The notes: generated by a model not told the origin, from the sequence alone. Shown: positions 1 through 9,144, counted from the stretch's first letter. The stretch: DNA of 64,000 nt from Brucella pseudogrignonensis (GCF_002252525.1 NZ_NNRM01000016.1:62001-126000), one strand, 5' to 3'. A program made the numbers and translations.

Positions 1-60
1 GCGCAGATCGTCTAGGACCTTCCGAAAAGCTCTCTGCCAGTCTTTGTCAGCTTCAATCAT
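1..60 (-). CDS. ftsX: FtsX N-terminus (partial, runs off the window)
   Basis: An ATG at 60-58 opens a frame that stays open to the window edge and overlaps the last 8 bases of ftsE. FtsX is the membrane partner of FtsE and normally follows it directly, often with such an overlap. Only about 20 charged, cytoplasmic-looking N-terminal residues are visible (starting MIEADKDW), so the call rests on position and translational coupling rather than on domain evidence. No transmembrane segment falls inside the window. Confidence 0.6.
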   Translation of the reverse strand, partial: MIEADKDWQRAFRKVLDDLR

Positions 61-712
61 AGATATCGAGCCGCCCATGTTCGAGGATCATGCGACGCGC
101 ATTCACCTGATCCATCAGCGATAGATCGTGCGTCGCGATGATGACTGCAGTGCCGGAACGATTAAGCTCGGTAAACAGCCGCAACAGGCGCTTGGCGAGC
201 GGTGGATCGACGTTACCGGTCGGCTCATCCGCCAGCAGCAATTCTGGCTGATCGATCAGCGCACGCGCAATTGCAGCACGTTGCTTTTCACCACCGGAAA
301 GCACGGGCGGCAGCACGTTCATGCGGTCACCGAGGCCGACCCAATGCAGAAGTTCTTCTACTTCATGACGGTATGTCGCCTCTTCCTTGCCGCGTACGCG
401 CAGCGGAAGAGCAACATTTTCATAGGTTGTCATGTGATCGAGCAGACGGAAATCCTGAAATACAATCCCGATGCGCCGACGCAGAAGCGGCACTTCCTTA
501 TGATCGAGCCGCGCGACATCCTTGCCAAAAATATTGATCAGTCCGCGCGTTGGTTTCAGCGCCATAAACAACAGGCGCAACAAAGAGGTTTTCCCGGCAC
601 CGGACGGTCCGGTCAGAAATTGAAATGAACGTGGCGGAATATGGAAGCTGACATCCTTCAGGATCTCTGGCCCCATTCCATATCGCAGGCCTACATTCTC
701 GAAACGTATCAC
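53..712 (-). CDS. ftsE: Cell division ATP-binding protein FtsE
   Basis: This is the ABC-type ATPase of the FtsEX divisome complex, which couples cytoplasmic ATP hydrolysis to activation of periplasmic peptidoglycan hydrolases at the septum. The 219 residues are full length for the family. Visible motifs are Walker A GPSGAGKTS near residue 35, Q-loop VFQDFRLL, signature LSGGEKQR near 138, Walker B LLLADEPTGNVD, and the H-loop in ATHD. The reading frame opens with GTG at 712. The stop overlaps the ftsX start, so the two are probably translationally coupled. A CtrA-type site lies about 82 bp upstream (794-808). Confidence 0.95.
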   Translation of the reverse strand: MIRFENVGLRYGMGPEILKDVSFHIPPRSFQFLTGPSGAGKTSLLRLLFMALKPTRGLINIFGKDVARLDHKEVPLLRRRIGIVFQDFRLLDHMTTYENVALPLRVRGKEEATYRHEVEELLHWVGLGDRMNVLPPVLSGGEKQRAAIARALIDQPELLLADEPTGNVDPPLAKRLLRLFTELNRSGTAVIIATHDLSLMDQVNARRMILEHGRLDIYD

Positions 713-780
713 CGGTGTGCTTCTCTAAATTGCCCGCAGTCCCACATGGAGCGCGGATGAAATCGATATCAAAATGACCT

Positions 781-821
781 TTAACCTCCATGGTTAATGT
801 GAGGTTAATACAGTCAGAATC
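781..821 (-). promoter_or_regulatory. Candidate CtrA box upstream of ftsE
   Basis: TTAA at 794-797 and TTAA at 805-808 are separated by exactly seven bases, which is the full CtrA consensus TTAA-N7-TTAA. A further TTAA lies at 781-784. A GANTC (CcrM methylation) site is at 817-821. The box is 82-96 bp upstream of the ftsE GTG. CtrA is the master cell-cycle regulator of alphaproteobacteria. Binding here is inferred from the motif and the nature of the gene. Confidence 0.55.
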
Positions 822-966
822 AGCTATAAAAATTGCGCGAGCATTGTGTTTTTATAACGCAGAACATTCAGGCAATTATTGGAACAGACGCAATAACGGT
901 CTTGCTGACCTGACATTCGCCGGATCAGTCACAAAAAAACATCAAAAACGGATAAGAAAGAAAAGG

Positions 967-1320
967 CTACTCCCAGCAACCCAGATTGCGGCCCTTAAGA
1001 TTATGCGCATCGATATCGGTTACGAGGCGCGCATCTTCACGCAGAAGAACCATTGTTGTGCGCTGCTTGAGATCAATTCTCTGCCAACCAGCACATTCTG
1101 TCGGCATCGGCGGCTTGCTATCGATACGTACCGTCTCGCTCCATGCAGTCGCGGTACAGCCGGAAAGAAGAGCGATCATGGTCATAGCCGATACAGCGCG
1201 CAAGACCGATCCGCCAGTTCGTGCCTCCAATTGAATATTCAAGGCTGGCAACTCCCTATAATGCCCCACGCGATACCCGTTTGCCGAGATAGTTTCCATC
1301 ATAACCATCTGCATGAACAA
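967..1320 (-). CDS. Small putative lipoprotein, phage-lysis-like
   Basis: The product is a short protein with a hydrophobic stretch ending in a lipobox-like LLSGC, followed by about 60 residues. The C-terminal pattern (C-x-GW, later HN-x4-G-x2-GCW) resembles small lipoproteins that I recall from rhizobial prophages, where they sit by lysis genes; that link is from memory and unverified. The upstream part of the frame is poor in signal character, so a start nearer the lipobox is likely, for example TTG at 1230. No other phage gene is nearby. A 197-codon plus-strand frame over the same DNA looks like a shadow. Confidence 0.5.
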   Translation of the reverse strand: MFMQMVMMETISANGYRVGHYRELPALNIQLEARTGGSVLRAVSAMTMIALLSGCTATAWSETVRIDSKPPMPTECAGWQRIDLKQRTTMVLLREDARLVTDIDAHNLKGRNLGCWE

Positions 1321-1628
1321 GCTTCTTATAGCGCGGGCACAACCACTCCCGCAATATACAAGACAAAAACAAGAATGATTTAAATTAAGGCGGAAAAGCG
1401 GCTAATTCATGGGTTTTCCTGGTCTTTTTGAGCTTTTAGAACTATTTAAAAGAACATTCTAATACAAATAGGGATCGATTAAAAATTTACTGATATTCAT
1501 TCAATAGCATCCAGAAATTATAAAAATATCCTCCAATTAAACATGATTGATGTAAGAAAAAGTCGGCTATATATTTGGTCATCTGATTCGCAATGGCACT
1601 TATCACTACACCAACACTGGGGACTTCC
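1321..1628. other. AT-rich intergenic region upstream of aqpZ
   Basis: This stretch of about 308 bases is markedly richer in A and T than the flanking genes and contains no convincing reading frame. It must carry the aqpZ promoter and possibly that of the divergent lipoprotein gene. I could not assign -35/-10 boxes with confidence. Confidence 0.5.
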
Positions 1629-2315
1629 ATGTTGAACAAACTGTCTGCGGAATTTTTCGGAACATTCTGGCTTGTTTTCGGCGGTTGCGGCAGCGCGATC
1701 TTCGCAGCCGCTTATCCTGAATTGGGCATCGGCTTTGCGGGCGTTGCACTCGCCTTCGGTCTGACCGTCCTTACAATGGCCTATGCTGTTGGCGGCATTT
1801 CCGGCGGTCATTTCAATCCAGCCGTATCGCTCGGTCTTCTGGTTGCGGGACGCTTCCCGGCTAAAGACCTCATCCCTTACTGGATTGCACAGGTATTGGG
1901 CGGCATTGCTGCAGCAGCAATTCTGTACCTCATCGCAACCGGTAAAAGCGGCTTTACAGCAGCTGGTTTCGCATCCAACGGCTATGGTGAACTCTCACCA
2001 GGTGGATATAGCCTGACATCGGCACTGCTCGTTGAAATCGTGCTGACGGCCTTCTTCTTGATCGTCATTTTGGGTTCGACATCATCCTCGGCACCAGCTG
2101 GCCTTGCACCAATCGCAATTGGTCTGGCACTGACGCTGATCCACCTGATCTCGATCCCGGTAACAAATACCTCGGTCAATCCTGCACGTTCGGCAGCGGC
2201 AGCCTTGTTTGCAGAAACCAGCGCGCTCGGCCAGCTCTGGCTGTTCTGGGTCGCTCCGCTGGTGGGCGCCGCAATTGGCGCAATCATCTGGAAAGGCCTT
2301 CTTGGCAAGGATTGA
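1629..2315 (+). CDS. aqpZ: Aquaporin Z
   Basis: This is an inner-membrane water channel of the MIP family, 228 residues from the chosen ATG and the usual length for AqpZ. Two NPA boxes are present, at residues 63-65 (NPAVSLG) and 184-186 (NPARSA). The selectivity-filter residues F43, H172, T181 and R187 match the water-specific type rather than a glycerol facilitator. The ATG at 1629 is preferred over the in-frame ATG at 1593 because the protein then starts at the conserved family N-terminus and a GGGGA sequence sits just upstream. It is a single-gene unit closed by a strong terminator. Confidence 0.95.
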   Translation: MLNKLSAEFFGTFWLVFGGCGSAIFAAAYPELGIGFAGVALAFGLTVLTMAYAVGGISGGHFNPAVSLGLLVAGRFPAKDLIPYWIAQVLGGIAAAAILYLIATGKSGFTAAGFASNGYGELSPGGYSLTSALLVEIVLTAFFLIVILGSTSSSAPAGLAPIAIGLALTLIHLISIPVTNTSVNPARSAAAALFAETSALGQLWLFWVAPLVGAAIGAIIWKGLLGKD

Positions 2316-2342
2316 TCAACAGTCCTGAAAAATATTTAACGG

Positions 2343-2367
2343 AAGGCCGGTTTCGACCGGCCTTTTT
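2343..2367 (+). terminator. Rho-independent terminator after aqpZ
   Basis: A 9-bp perfect stem (AAGGCCGGT/ACCGGCCTT) with a TTCG tetraloop is followed by a run of T, starting 27 bases after the aqpZ stop. Confidence 0.9.
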
Positions 2368-2512
2368 GCTATCCGCCGACTGTCTCCTACTTTGACTTTA
2401 CAGAGACACGCTCCCGCTTTGTTGCATAACCGTTAGATTCTCCAAGAAATGTGATACTTGCCGACTAAAAATTGCTGTAAGAAGGAACTCCCTTTTACAG
2501 ATGTCTTGAGCA

Positions 2513-3754
2513 ATGTCCCCCAGCACCGATGCTTCCCATGCGGATCGTTACGCCGCATTCCGCCATGCTTCCTTTAAAAAATATTGGGCCGCGCGTTTTC
2601 TGAGCGCTTTTGCCGTTCAGATCGTCAGCGTAGCGGTTGGCTGGCAGATTTATGACCAGACCCGTGACGCATTCAATCTTGGCATGGTTGGCCTTGTCCA
2701 GTTTCTCCCGGCACTTGTGCTGGTTCTGTTTACGGGTGCCGCTGCTGACCGTTTTGGCCGACGGCTTGTCATGGGGTTGTCACTGGTATTGGAAGCAGGC
2801 GTCACAGCCTTCCTTTTGCTCCTCACCTTGTTTGGCGACTTCGAGCCTATTGTCGTCTTTGGGGCATTGTTGGTCTTCGGCATCGCGCGCGCTTTCCTCG
2901 GACCGTCTTCCGCTTCTCTGGTGGTCAACCTCGTTCCGACGGAAGACTTCGCCAATGCCGTTTCGTGGAACTCATCGGCCTGGCAGGTAGCAACCATCGT
3001 CGGCCCTGTTGCTGGCGGCCTGCTCTACGGCATCTCGCATATCGCTGCTTATGGCGTAGCAACTGTGTTTCTGGTTGCAGGTTCTGTCCTGATTTTCTCA
3101 ATTCCAAAGCCAAAGCAGCACACAATGACTGAAGAGCGCTCGCTCTCAACCATGCTTGCAGGCTTCCGCTATATCTGGAAGGAAAAGATCGTTCTGGGTG
3201 CAATCTCGCTCGATCTTTTTGCCGTTCTGCTGGGCGGTACGGTTGCGCTTCTGCCCATCTATGCACGCGATATTCTCGATCTTGGTCCATGGGGTCTGGG
3301 CCTTCTGCGCTCGGCACCAGGTATCGGCGCTGTTCTCACAGCAATCTGGCTCGCGGGCCATCCAATCCGCGATCATGCAGGCCGCGTAATGTTCGTGTGT
3401 GTGGCACTGTTCGGCTTCTTCAACATCATCTTTGGTGTTTCAACGCTGACGTGGCTATCGATTATCGCTCTCGCTCTGGCCGGCGCTGCCGACATGATCA
3501 GCGTCTATATTCGCGAAACATTGATGCAGCTCTGGACGCCCGACCATGTTCGTGGCCGTGTGAACGCTGTCAACATGGTCTTCGTCGGCGCTTCAAACGA
3601 GCTTGGAGAGTTCCGCGCAGGCCTTATGGCGGCAGCTATCGGTGCTGTGCCTGCGGTGGTCATTGGCGGGATAGGTTCAATTGCGGTTGCAGCAGCCTGG
3701 GCTGCCATGTTCCCGCAATTGCGCAAGGCACGCAATTTGCAGGGACGCACTTAA
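2513..3754 (+). CDS. MFS transporter, drug/siderophore exporter type (DHA3-like)
   Basis: This 413-residue, twelve-helix major facilitator protein starts with a cytoplasmic FRHASFKKYWAARFLSAF segment typical of the MFS_3/EntS-like group. The conserved loop-2 motif is seen as ADRFGRR near residue 80. Substrates in this family include enterobactin, macrolides and other amphiphilic compounds; nothing here fixes the substrate. It stands alone between aqpZ and a convergent TerB-like gene. The ribosome binding site ahead of the ATG is weak. Confidence 0.85.
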   Translation: MSPSTDASHADRYAAFRHASFKKYWAARFLSAFAVQIVSVAVGWQIYDQTRDAFNLGMVGLVQFLPALVLVLFTGAAADRFGRRLVMGLSLVLEAGVTAFLLLLTLFGDFEPIVVFGALLVFGIARAFLGPSSASLVVNLVPTEDFANAVSWNSSAWQVATIVGPVAGGLLYGISHIAAYGVATVFLVAGSVLIFSIPKPKQHTMTEERSLSTMLAGFRYIWKEKIVLGAISLDLFAVLLGGTVALLPIYARDILDLGPWGLGLLRSAPGIGAVLTAIWLAGHPIRDHAGRVMFVCVALFGFFNIIFGVSTLTWLSIIALALAGAADMISVYIRETLMQLWTPDHVRGRVNAVNMVFVGASNELGEFRAGLMAAAIGAVPAVVIGGIGSIAVAAAWAAMFPQLRKARNLQGRT

Positions 3755-3770
3755 AACTTTTACCGCCGCG

Positions 3771-4250
3771 TCAGGCTTCTGGCGCGGTGGTATTTCCGGC
3801 ATGGACACGCGCTTCAATCTGATCGCGGTCTTCAGCCTTGATGCCTATAAGCTCGGCCACACGCCACATCACATCGACCTCAACTTCGCTGGCGATGCCA
3901 TCGGCATAAACGATGTCCCACATCAAGGCGATGAAATCGAGACGTGCGTGATAATCCAGATGGCGCTTGAGAACAGTGGTGAAATCCGACAGGCTGATTG
4001 ATTCCTGATCGGCTTCTTCAGCAGCGCGGATAAGCTGTTTTAGCGCATCACCCTTCAGGGCATATTTCTGCGAAAGCATGGTGGAAAGCTTGGCACGTTC
4101 TACTTCGCGCGCGTCCCCATCTGCATCCATAATGTGAAACATCAGGGCAGCAGCAGCCAGTCTTGGATCATCGTCGGCAAATTTTTCGCCCCGTTCGCGT
4201 AAACCGTTACCCGGCAACTCTTTCAGAAAATCCAGCAAACGCTCGAACAT
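3771..4250 (-). CDS. TerB-family protein
   Basis: A 159-residue, mostly helical soluble protein of the TerB/COG4103 group. The acidic segments MDADGDAREVERA and VYADGIASEVEVD are the metal-binding-like helical repeats typical of TerB domains. Stand-alone TerB proteins of this type are common in alphaproteobacteria and are not evidence of an operating tellurite-resistance operon: no terZ, terC or terD is present. It converges on the MFS gene with only 16 bases between the stops. Confidence 0.8.
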   Translation of the reverse strand: MFERLLDFLKELPGNGLRERGEKFADDDPRLAAAALMFHIMDADGDAREVERAKLSTMLSQKYALKGDALKQLIRAAEEADQESISLSDFTTVLKRHLDYHARLDFIALMWDIVYADGIASEVEVDVMWRVAELIGIKAEDRDQIEARVHAGNTTAPEA

Positions 4251-4405
4251 TCACCCTCGCCACAGAAACACTTTCGGCAAATGCCGTTCTTTAGAAGAAT
4301 TGAAAGTAACGAGATGACCGCACGGCACAAGACGACAAACCGCCTTGGCCGCGTTTCAACAGCTCAAGACGGTTCCTGCGTGGTCTTTAGGCAACAATTA
4401 TGGGG

Positions 4406-6043
4406 TCAGAAAAGGTGCAAACCGCTGTTTTGGCTCTTCTGCGAGGCCTTGCGTTCATCAACACCGGGATCGTCAACGATCATATGACCAGGACGTTTCT
4501 CGTTGTCACCTTCGACGTCTGCTTCTGCCACATCCAGAACAGCAGGCTTCTCTACCTGTTTGATTTCAGGCTTAACCGGCTCTGGCTTTACCTTGACAGG
4601 CTCCGCCTCTGGCACAACAACCTCCGCCTCAACAACATCGTGAAACTTCGGCTTAAGTTCATGTTTCTCGACCGGAACGATTGCCTTGTTTTCTGGAATG
4701 CGATCAGGAACGGCTTCAGCCACTTCCGGCTTTTCAACCTCAATCACAGGCGAAAGCTGCTCAACCGGCACTTTCCACTCAAAGCTGTTGAGACGACCTG
4801 TGACCGGAGATACCGGCGACCATTGCTCGGACACATAACCATCTGCTGTCCATGCCGGATCGCGCGGAGCTTTGACGGCCTGTGCAAGCCATTGCCTGAC
4901 CTTGCCCTGATCACCGGTTTCAGCCTCTTCGATATCCGCAAGTAATAGATAAGCGCTTTCACGCGGCGAGCCTCGCAACACCTGCTCAGCATTATCACGC
5001 GCCAGACGATAATCACCCGCTTCATAAGCAGCACGCGCTACGGCCAGGCTGCCTTCCGCATTGTTGGACCTGAGCGTGACCAGATGCTTTGCCCGTTTCA
5101 GGCGGTCCTGCACAGTATCGCCAGCCCGACCATATACATAGGTCGAAGCAATATCCGGGTGCGGCGAACGCTTCCATGCAGCTTCAAGGATTTTGGAGCC
5201 TTTGCGGACTTCACCATCAGCAAACAATGCACGGGCCGCAACAACAGCTGCAGGCACCAGATCAGGCGCGAGCTTGTTGGCTTCAAGCGCAATCGCCTTT
5301 GCATGTGCATGATCGACATCGACTGTCGCCATGGCTTTGGCAGTCAGAAGCGCTGCGCGCTCCTTCTTCACCACATCCTTGCTGTGCGCGAGCGCCTGTT
5401 TGCGCGCTTCAACGAGCTTCAGGGCGCCATCCCAGTCGCCTTCCGAGCAGAGCTGACCCATGACGGCAGACGACGCCCATTCAAGCTGCGGCGCTTCCTT
5501 GGCTGCTTCCACGGCATAATGGCGGGCAGCTTCACGTGCACCAACGCGTTGTGCTTCTATATAAAGACCGCGCAAGCCAAGAAGCTTGGTTTCCGGATCT
5601 TCGATCATCGCCTCAAAGCCCTTGCGGGCGTCGTCTGAGCGACCTTCAAGCATTGCTGTCTGCGCTTCAAGAAGCTTGATGAGCGGCTCCTGATCGGAGT
5701 TAAGCAGCTTGCCTGCCTGCTTCGTCATACGGCGAGCAGCTTCTGCATCACCAGCGCCAGCCGCAATCAAGCCTGTCGACAGTGACTGATAACCCCGGTC
5801 GCGTTTGCGTGCACGGAAATGACGGCGAAGTGTGTAGGGCGACTGGATAATGCTCTTGATCAGCCACCAGATAATCAGGATCGCCGCAACAATTGCCACA
5901 ACACCAGCAGCAGCCGTAATCAGCGGCACGTTGTAGTGATTACCGCCAAAGGTAACATCAAGCTCGCCCGGACGATCAGCGAGCCACGAGAAGCCAAATC
6001 CCAGAGCAACGACGATAGCGAAGTAAAAAATTACACGCAGCAT
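4406..6043 (-). CDS. hemY: HemY-like heme biosynthesis membrane protein
   Basis: This 545-residue inner-membrane protein has the HemY N-terminal domain: two transmembrane helices (about residues 3-20 and 42-66) followed by tetratricopeptide-like helical repeats to about residue 410. The proteobacterial HemY is linked genetically to late heme synthesis but is not protoporphyrinogen oxidase. After residue about 425 comes a roughly 110-residue tail rich in Pro, Glu, Val and Lys, absent from shorter homologues such as E. coli HemY. It is last in the run hemC-hemD-mic60-hemY and begins 10 bases after the mic60 stop. Confidence 0.92.
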   Translation of the reverse strand: MLRVIFYFAIVVALGFGFSWLADRPGELDVTFGGNHYNVPLITAAAGVVAIVAAILIIWWLIKSIIQSPYTLRRHFRARKRDRGYQSLSTGLIAAGAGDAEAARRMTKQAGKLLNSDQEPLIKLLEAQTAMLEGRSDDARKGFEAMIEDPETKLLGLRGLYIEAQRVGAREAARHYAVEAAKEAPQLEWASSAVMGQLCSEGDWDGALKLVEARKQALAHSKDVVKKERAALLTAKAMATVDVDHAHAKAIALEANKLAPDLVPAAVVAARALFADGEVRKGSKILEAAWKRSPHPDIASTYVYGRAGDTVQDRLKRAKHLVTLRSNNAEGSLAVARAAYEAGDYRLARDNAEQVLRGSPRESAYLLLADIEEAETGDQGKVRQWLAQAVKAPRDPAWTADGYVSEQWSPVSPVTGRLNSFEWKVPVEQLSPVIEVEKPEVAEAVPDRIPENKAIVPVEKHELKPKFHDVVEAEVVVPEAEPVKVKPEPVKPEIKQVEKPAVLDVAEADVEGDNEKRPGHMIVDDPGVDERKASQKSQNSGLHLF

Positions 6044-6053
6044 GGACGCCTCC

Positions 6054-7379
6054 TTAATTTGGCGCCGTAGCGTCTGTTGCAGTCTTAGGCTTGAGGCTTT
6101 CGGTCACGAGACGCTGGATGAGCGCATCGGCATCGCGCCGCGCCTTCATCTGTCCTGAAAACTCTTCCGAAACAGCCTTGGCATCGGCTGGTAACTGTTC
6201 CCATTCGGAAACCGCGCGTTCAAGATCGCCAGCATGAAGGGCTGCTTCCATGCGCGCCGTGGTCGGGCCAACACCTGTTCCACTGACATTGCCAGCAACA
6301 GGACGCACGCTGACAAGCCCCTTGGCACTCGCGACGAGCTGATCCCAAACGCCTGCATCTGCTGGAAGCTTATTTTCCGTGGCAATGATCTTGTTCGCCA
6401 CAGGCCCAAACCATGCATTGAGATCGGCAATGGTCGGTACGCCCTTGTCGGCAAAGGTCTTCAGCCCTTCAATTGACGTATCCTGTGGTGCAACCGATGC
6501 ATAAGTGTCGAGTTCAGCCTTGAACGAACCACCGCGATCAATCGCTGTCTTCAACGCATTGGCGGCGATCAGTGCGGATGCATCAGGCTGGCGCGCGCTT
6601 TCGCTCACCTTGTCCTGAAGCGAAACCAGCTTCTGTTCAAGGTTCGAAATCGTGCCGCTATTGCCGGAAACTCCGGCTGCGGCCTGATCAGCCTGATTCT
6701 TTGCATCACTCAACTGCTGCTCAAGCGATGCTAAACGCTCGGTCAAAGCCGACAAATCCGCAGGAGCAGCATCGCCCTCGCCTGGCTTTGGGAGTGCTGC
6801 AATCTGCTGCTGAACTTCGGTCAGCGTGCCAGCGACGGCCTCCGCCTTGATTTCAGCCGCTTCGACATTTTTCTGCAAATCGGCAAACTGCGCCTTGCTC
6901 GCATCATCAAGTGGCGCAGGGGCGGGATTGCTGCGCAGGTCGGCAATCTGCTGTTCGATATGTGCAAGCTGTTCTGCAGTCACACGCGATCCCGGTGACG
7001 GCACCACATTGCCCCATTGCAAAGCAAGCAGACCTCCCAGCGCGATTACACCACCTGCAACACCCGCCAGAAGAATAGCGCCGGTTGAACCAGATTTCTT
7101 TTCAATTACCGGCGGCACAGATGCGGTGGAACGAGGCATTTCCCTTGTTGTTTCGGGCTTAACACCCGCAGTAAAGGGCGGCTTTTCCACTTTTGGCTCA
7201 GTTTTTGGAGCTTCTGGTTTTGGAGCGGCTTTCTGAGCGAAATCCCCGGCAGGTTCGGCCTTCGGTGTCGATTGAGGTGCAGCACCTTCATCTACACGTT
7301 TTACATCAGACGGATCGAGATTGATCGTCACGGGCGCGCGGGCCGGTTTGGAATGTCGCGGAGTGCCGGATTTCGCCAT
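6054..7379 (-). CDS. Mitofilin (Mic60)-like inner-membrane protein
   Basis: This 441-residue protein has a disordered Pro/Lys-rich cytoplasmic N-terminus, a single transmembrane helix near residues 100-122, a long Ala/Gln/Glu-rich coiled coil (about 130-265) and a conserved helical C-terminal domain. That order is the alphaproteobacterial COG4223/Mic60 architecture. Family knowledge: alphaproteobacterial Mic60 is encoded in the heme operon, shapes intracytoplasmic membranes in phototrophs and is the ancestor of the mitochondrial crista-junction protein. Here it lies between hemD (83-base gap) and hemY. A role in membrane curvature or outer-membrane contact is inferred. Confidence 0.85.
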   Translation of the reverse strand: MAKSGTPRHSKPARAPVTINLDPSDVKRVDEGAAPQSTPKAEPAGDFAQKAAPKPEAPKTEPKVEKPPFTAGVKPETTREMPRSTASVPPVIEKKSGSTGAILLAGVAGGVIALGGLLALQWGNVVPSPGSRVTAEQLAHIEQQIADLRSNPAPAPLDDASKAQFADLQKNVEAAEIKAEAVAGTLTEVQQQIAALPKPGEGDAAPADLSALTERLASLEQQLSDAKNQADQAAAGVSGNSGTISNLEQKLVSLQDKVSESARQPDASALIAANALKTAIDRGGSFKAELDTYASVAPQDTSIEGLKTFADKGVPTIADLNAWFGPVANKIIATENKLPADAGVWDQLVASAKGLVSVRPVAGNVSGTGVGPTTARMEAALHAGDLERAVSEWEQLPADAKAVSEEFSGQMKARRDADALIQRLVTESLKPKTATDATAPN

Positions 7380-7462
7380 GGGTCCTCTCGTATTCGCTTA
7401 TCAGGTGGTTCGAAGCTTACCAGATAAAATCATCAGATGAAGGAAGGTTGCCAGGAAAAGAG

Positions 7463-8197
7463 TCAAAGTTTGGAAAACAAACGAAAAATGCCACTCTCAT
7501 CCGGATGATCAGCTACAAGCGCTCTCGCCCACCATTCCTCTGGCAACTCACGACAAACACGCTCGGAAATGCAGAAAAACCGGGTTCCGGCATCAAATTG
7601 CGCGCGAAACTTCTGTATCGCCTCAACAAAAGCCTGCGCTGCGACTGCGGAATAGAGCAGCACCGCGACAAAAGGCCCTTGGTCGAGAATGGCTTTGATT
7701 TCATTGGCTGAATAGTTGATCGCCTCGACGTCGTAGACGTCATGGACTTCCATGTTAAGCCCGGCCTCTGACACCTTGTCCTCAAATATCGACTGGCGCA
7801 CGCGACCGGCTAGATAAAGGAGCCTCGCGTTTTCCGGCAGATGTTTGGCAATTGTTGCAGCCAGACGCACTGCATCACCGCCGCCTTCAATCACAGTCTG
7901 AAAGCCTGCTTCTTGTGCAGCCCTTGCTGTGCCTTCGCCAACAGCAAAAAGCGGCAATGCCTTCAACGATTCAAGATTTTCGCTGGGTACATGTCGAAAT
8001 GCATTGGCGCTGGTGACAGCCAAAGCGTCAAATGCTTGATCGCCGATTTGGAATGGAACCGTGACAGTGCGGCTTACAGGCAAGGAAATGGGCGAAAAGC
8101 CGAGAGCAACAAGCTTTGCCGCCGTCATTGATGCTGACGGTTCCGGCCTTGTAATCAGGACAGGGCCACCGATTGGTGCATTCCGCTCCTCCGCCAA
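7463..8197 (-). CDS. hemD: Uroporphyrinogen-III synthase
   Basis: HemD cyclises hydroxymethylbilane with inversion of ring D to give uroporphyrinogen III. The 244 residues are typical, and sequence conservation in this family is always low. Supporting features are the N-terminal LITRPEPSA strand, the ALAVTSANAFRHV segment and the FAVGEGTARAAQEAGF motif in the domain hinge. It starts two bases after the hemC stop, so the two are co-transcribed and probably coupled; context is decisive for the call. Confidence 0.92.
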   Translation of the reverse strand: MAEERNAPIGGPVLITRPEPSASMTAAKLVALGFSPISLPVSRTVTVPFQIGDQAFDALAVTSANAFRHVPSENLESLKALPLFAVGEGTARAAQEAGFQTVIEGGGDAVRLAATIAKHLPENARLLYLAGRVRQSIFEDKVSEAGLNMEVHDVYDVEAINYSANEIKAILDQGPFVAVLLYSAVAAQAFVEAIQKFRAQFDAGTRFFCISERVCRELPEEWWARALVADHPDESGIFRLFSKL

Positions 8198-8199
8198 TG

Positions 8200-9144
8200 C
8201 TACTCCCAGCCCTCAAAGAAATCAGCACCCGCCTCTGCCCGCACGCGCTTGGCCGCATCAGCACCAAGTTCGGCTGCATCGAGAGCCGAGCCTTCCGCGG
8301 TTACTTCATGCGCATCACGGCCATCCGGCGTCAGGATCATGCCACGGAACGAAACCTTGTCACCTGCAACAATTGCGAGCCCGGCAATCGGTGTGCGGCA
8401 TGAGCCATCAAGCGTTGCCAGAAATGCGCGTTCACAGGCAAGAGCTACATGCGTTTCGCGATGAGCCAATGGCTTGAGCAGTGCATCGATTTTTTCATCG
8501 CCAATGCGGCTTTCAATGCCGATTGCACCCTGTCCCGGCGCTGGCAAAAAGACCGCCGGATCAAGCAGATCAGTGATCACGTCAGCGAGATCAAGACGCT
8601 TCAAACCGGCACAGGCGAGGAATGTGCCATCCACTTCGCCTTCTTCGAGTTTACGCAGACGTGTCTGGACATTGCCACGGAACATCACCACCTGAAGGTC
8701 TGGACGCAGACGCTTGATCATTGCCTGACGGCGCAACGAGGATGAACCGACGACCGCACCCTGCGGCAGATCGAGAAAACGCTTCGAGGTCCGGCCAACA
8801 AATGCATCGCGCGGATCTTCGCGCTCAAGAAACGTAGAAAGATGAAGACCTTCCGGCAGAACAGTCGGCATATCCTTGGTGGAATGCACAGCCAGATCGA
8901 TGCGGCCATCTTTGAGAGCTGCTTCAATATCTTCGGTAAAAAGCCCCTTGCCGCCGACCTGCGACAGCGGGCGATCCTGAATACGGTCACCGGCAGTGGA
9001 CATCGGCACGATTTCGATGGCGTCTTCGGTGAAACCATGTGCTTCAATCAGACGGGAGCGCGTTTCATAGGCTTGCGCGAGAGCAAGCTTGCTGCCTCGA
9101 GTACCGATCTTCAAGCTGCCAATCTTCAAGGATGCTGTTTGCAT
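8200..9144 (-). CDS. hemC: Porphobilinogen deaminase (hydroxymethylbilane synthase)
   Basis: HemC polymerises four porphobilinogen units into hydroxymethylbilane in the cytoplasm. The 314-residue product from the ATG at 9144 matches the family length; the frame extends 14 codons further upstream, but the protein then starts outside the conserved region. Seen motifs are [14 protein letters not shown] at the N-terminus, [20 protein letters not shown], and GSCRTPIAG containing the cysteine that holds the dipyrromethane cofactor. It is the first gene of the heme operon, transcribed divergently from tsaD across a 74-base promoter region. Confidence 0.97.
   Translation of the reverse strand: MQTASLKIGSLKIGTRGSKLALAQAYETRSRLIEAHGFTEDAIEIVPMSTAGDRIQDRPLSQVGGKGLFTEDIEAALKDGRIDLAVHSTKDMPTVLPEGLHLSTFLEREDPRDAFVGRTSKRFLDLPQGAVVGSSSLRRQAMIKRLRPDLQVVMFRGNVQTRLRKLEEGEVDGTFLACAGLKRLDLADVITDLLDPAVFLPAPGQGAIGIESRIGDEKIDALLKPLAHRETHVALACERAFLATLDGSCRTPIAGLAIVAGDKVSFRGMILTPDGRDAHEVTAEGSALDAAELGADAAKRVRAEAGADFFEGWE

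Noticed and set aside
790-1383. 197-codon plus-strand frame opposite the small lipoprotein
   Set aside because: Composition is random-looking and there is no ribosome binding site; the minus-strand lipobox protein is more convincing, though still moderate.
3771-4250. Tellurite-resistance system suggested by TerB
   Set aside because: Only a lone TerB-like protein is present, with no terA, terC, terD, terE or terZ.
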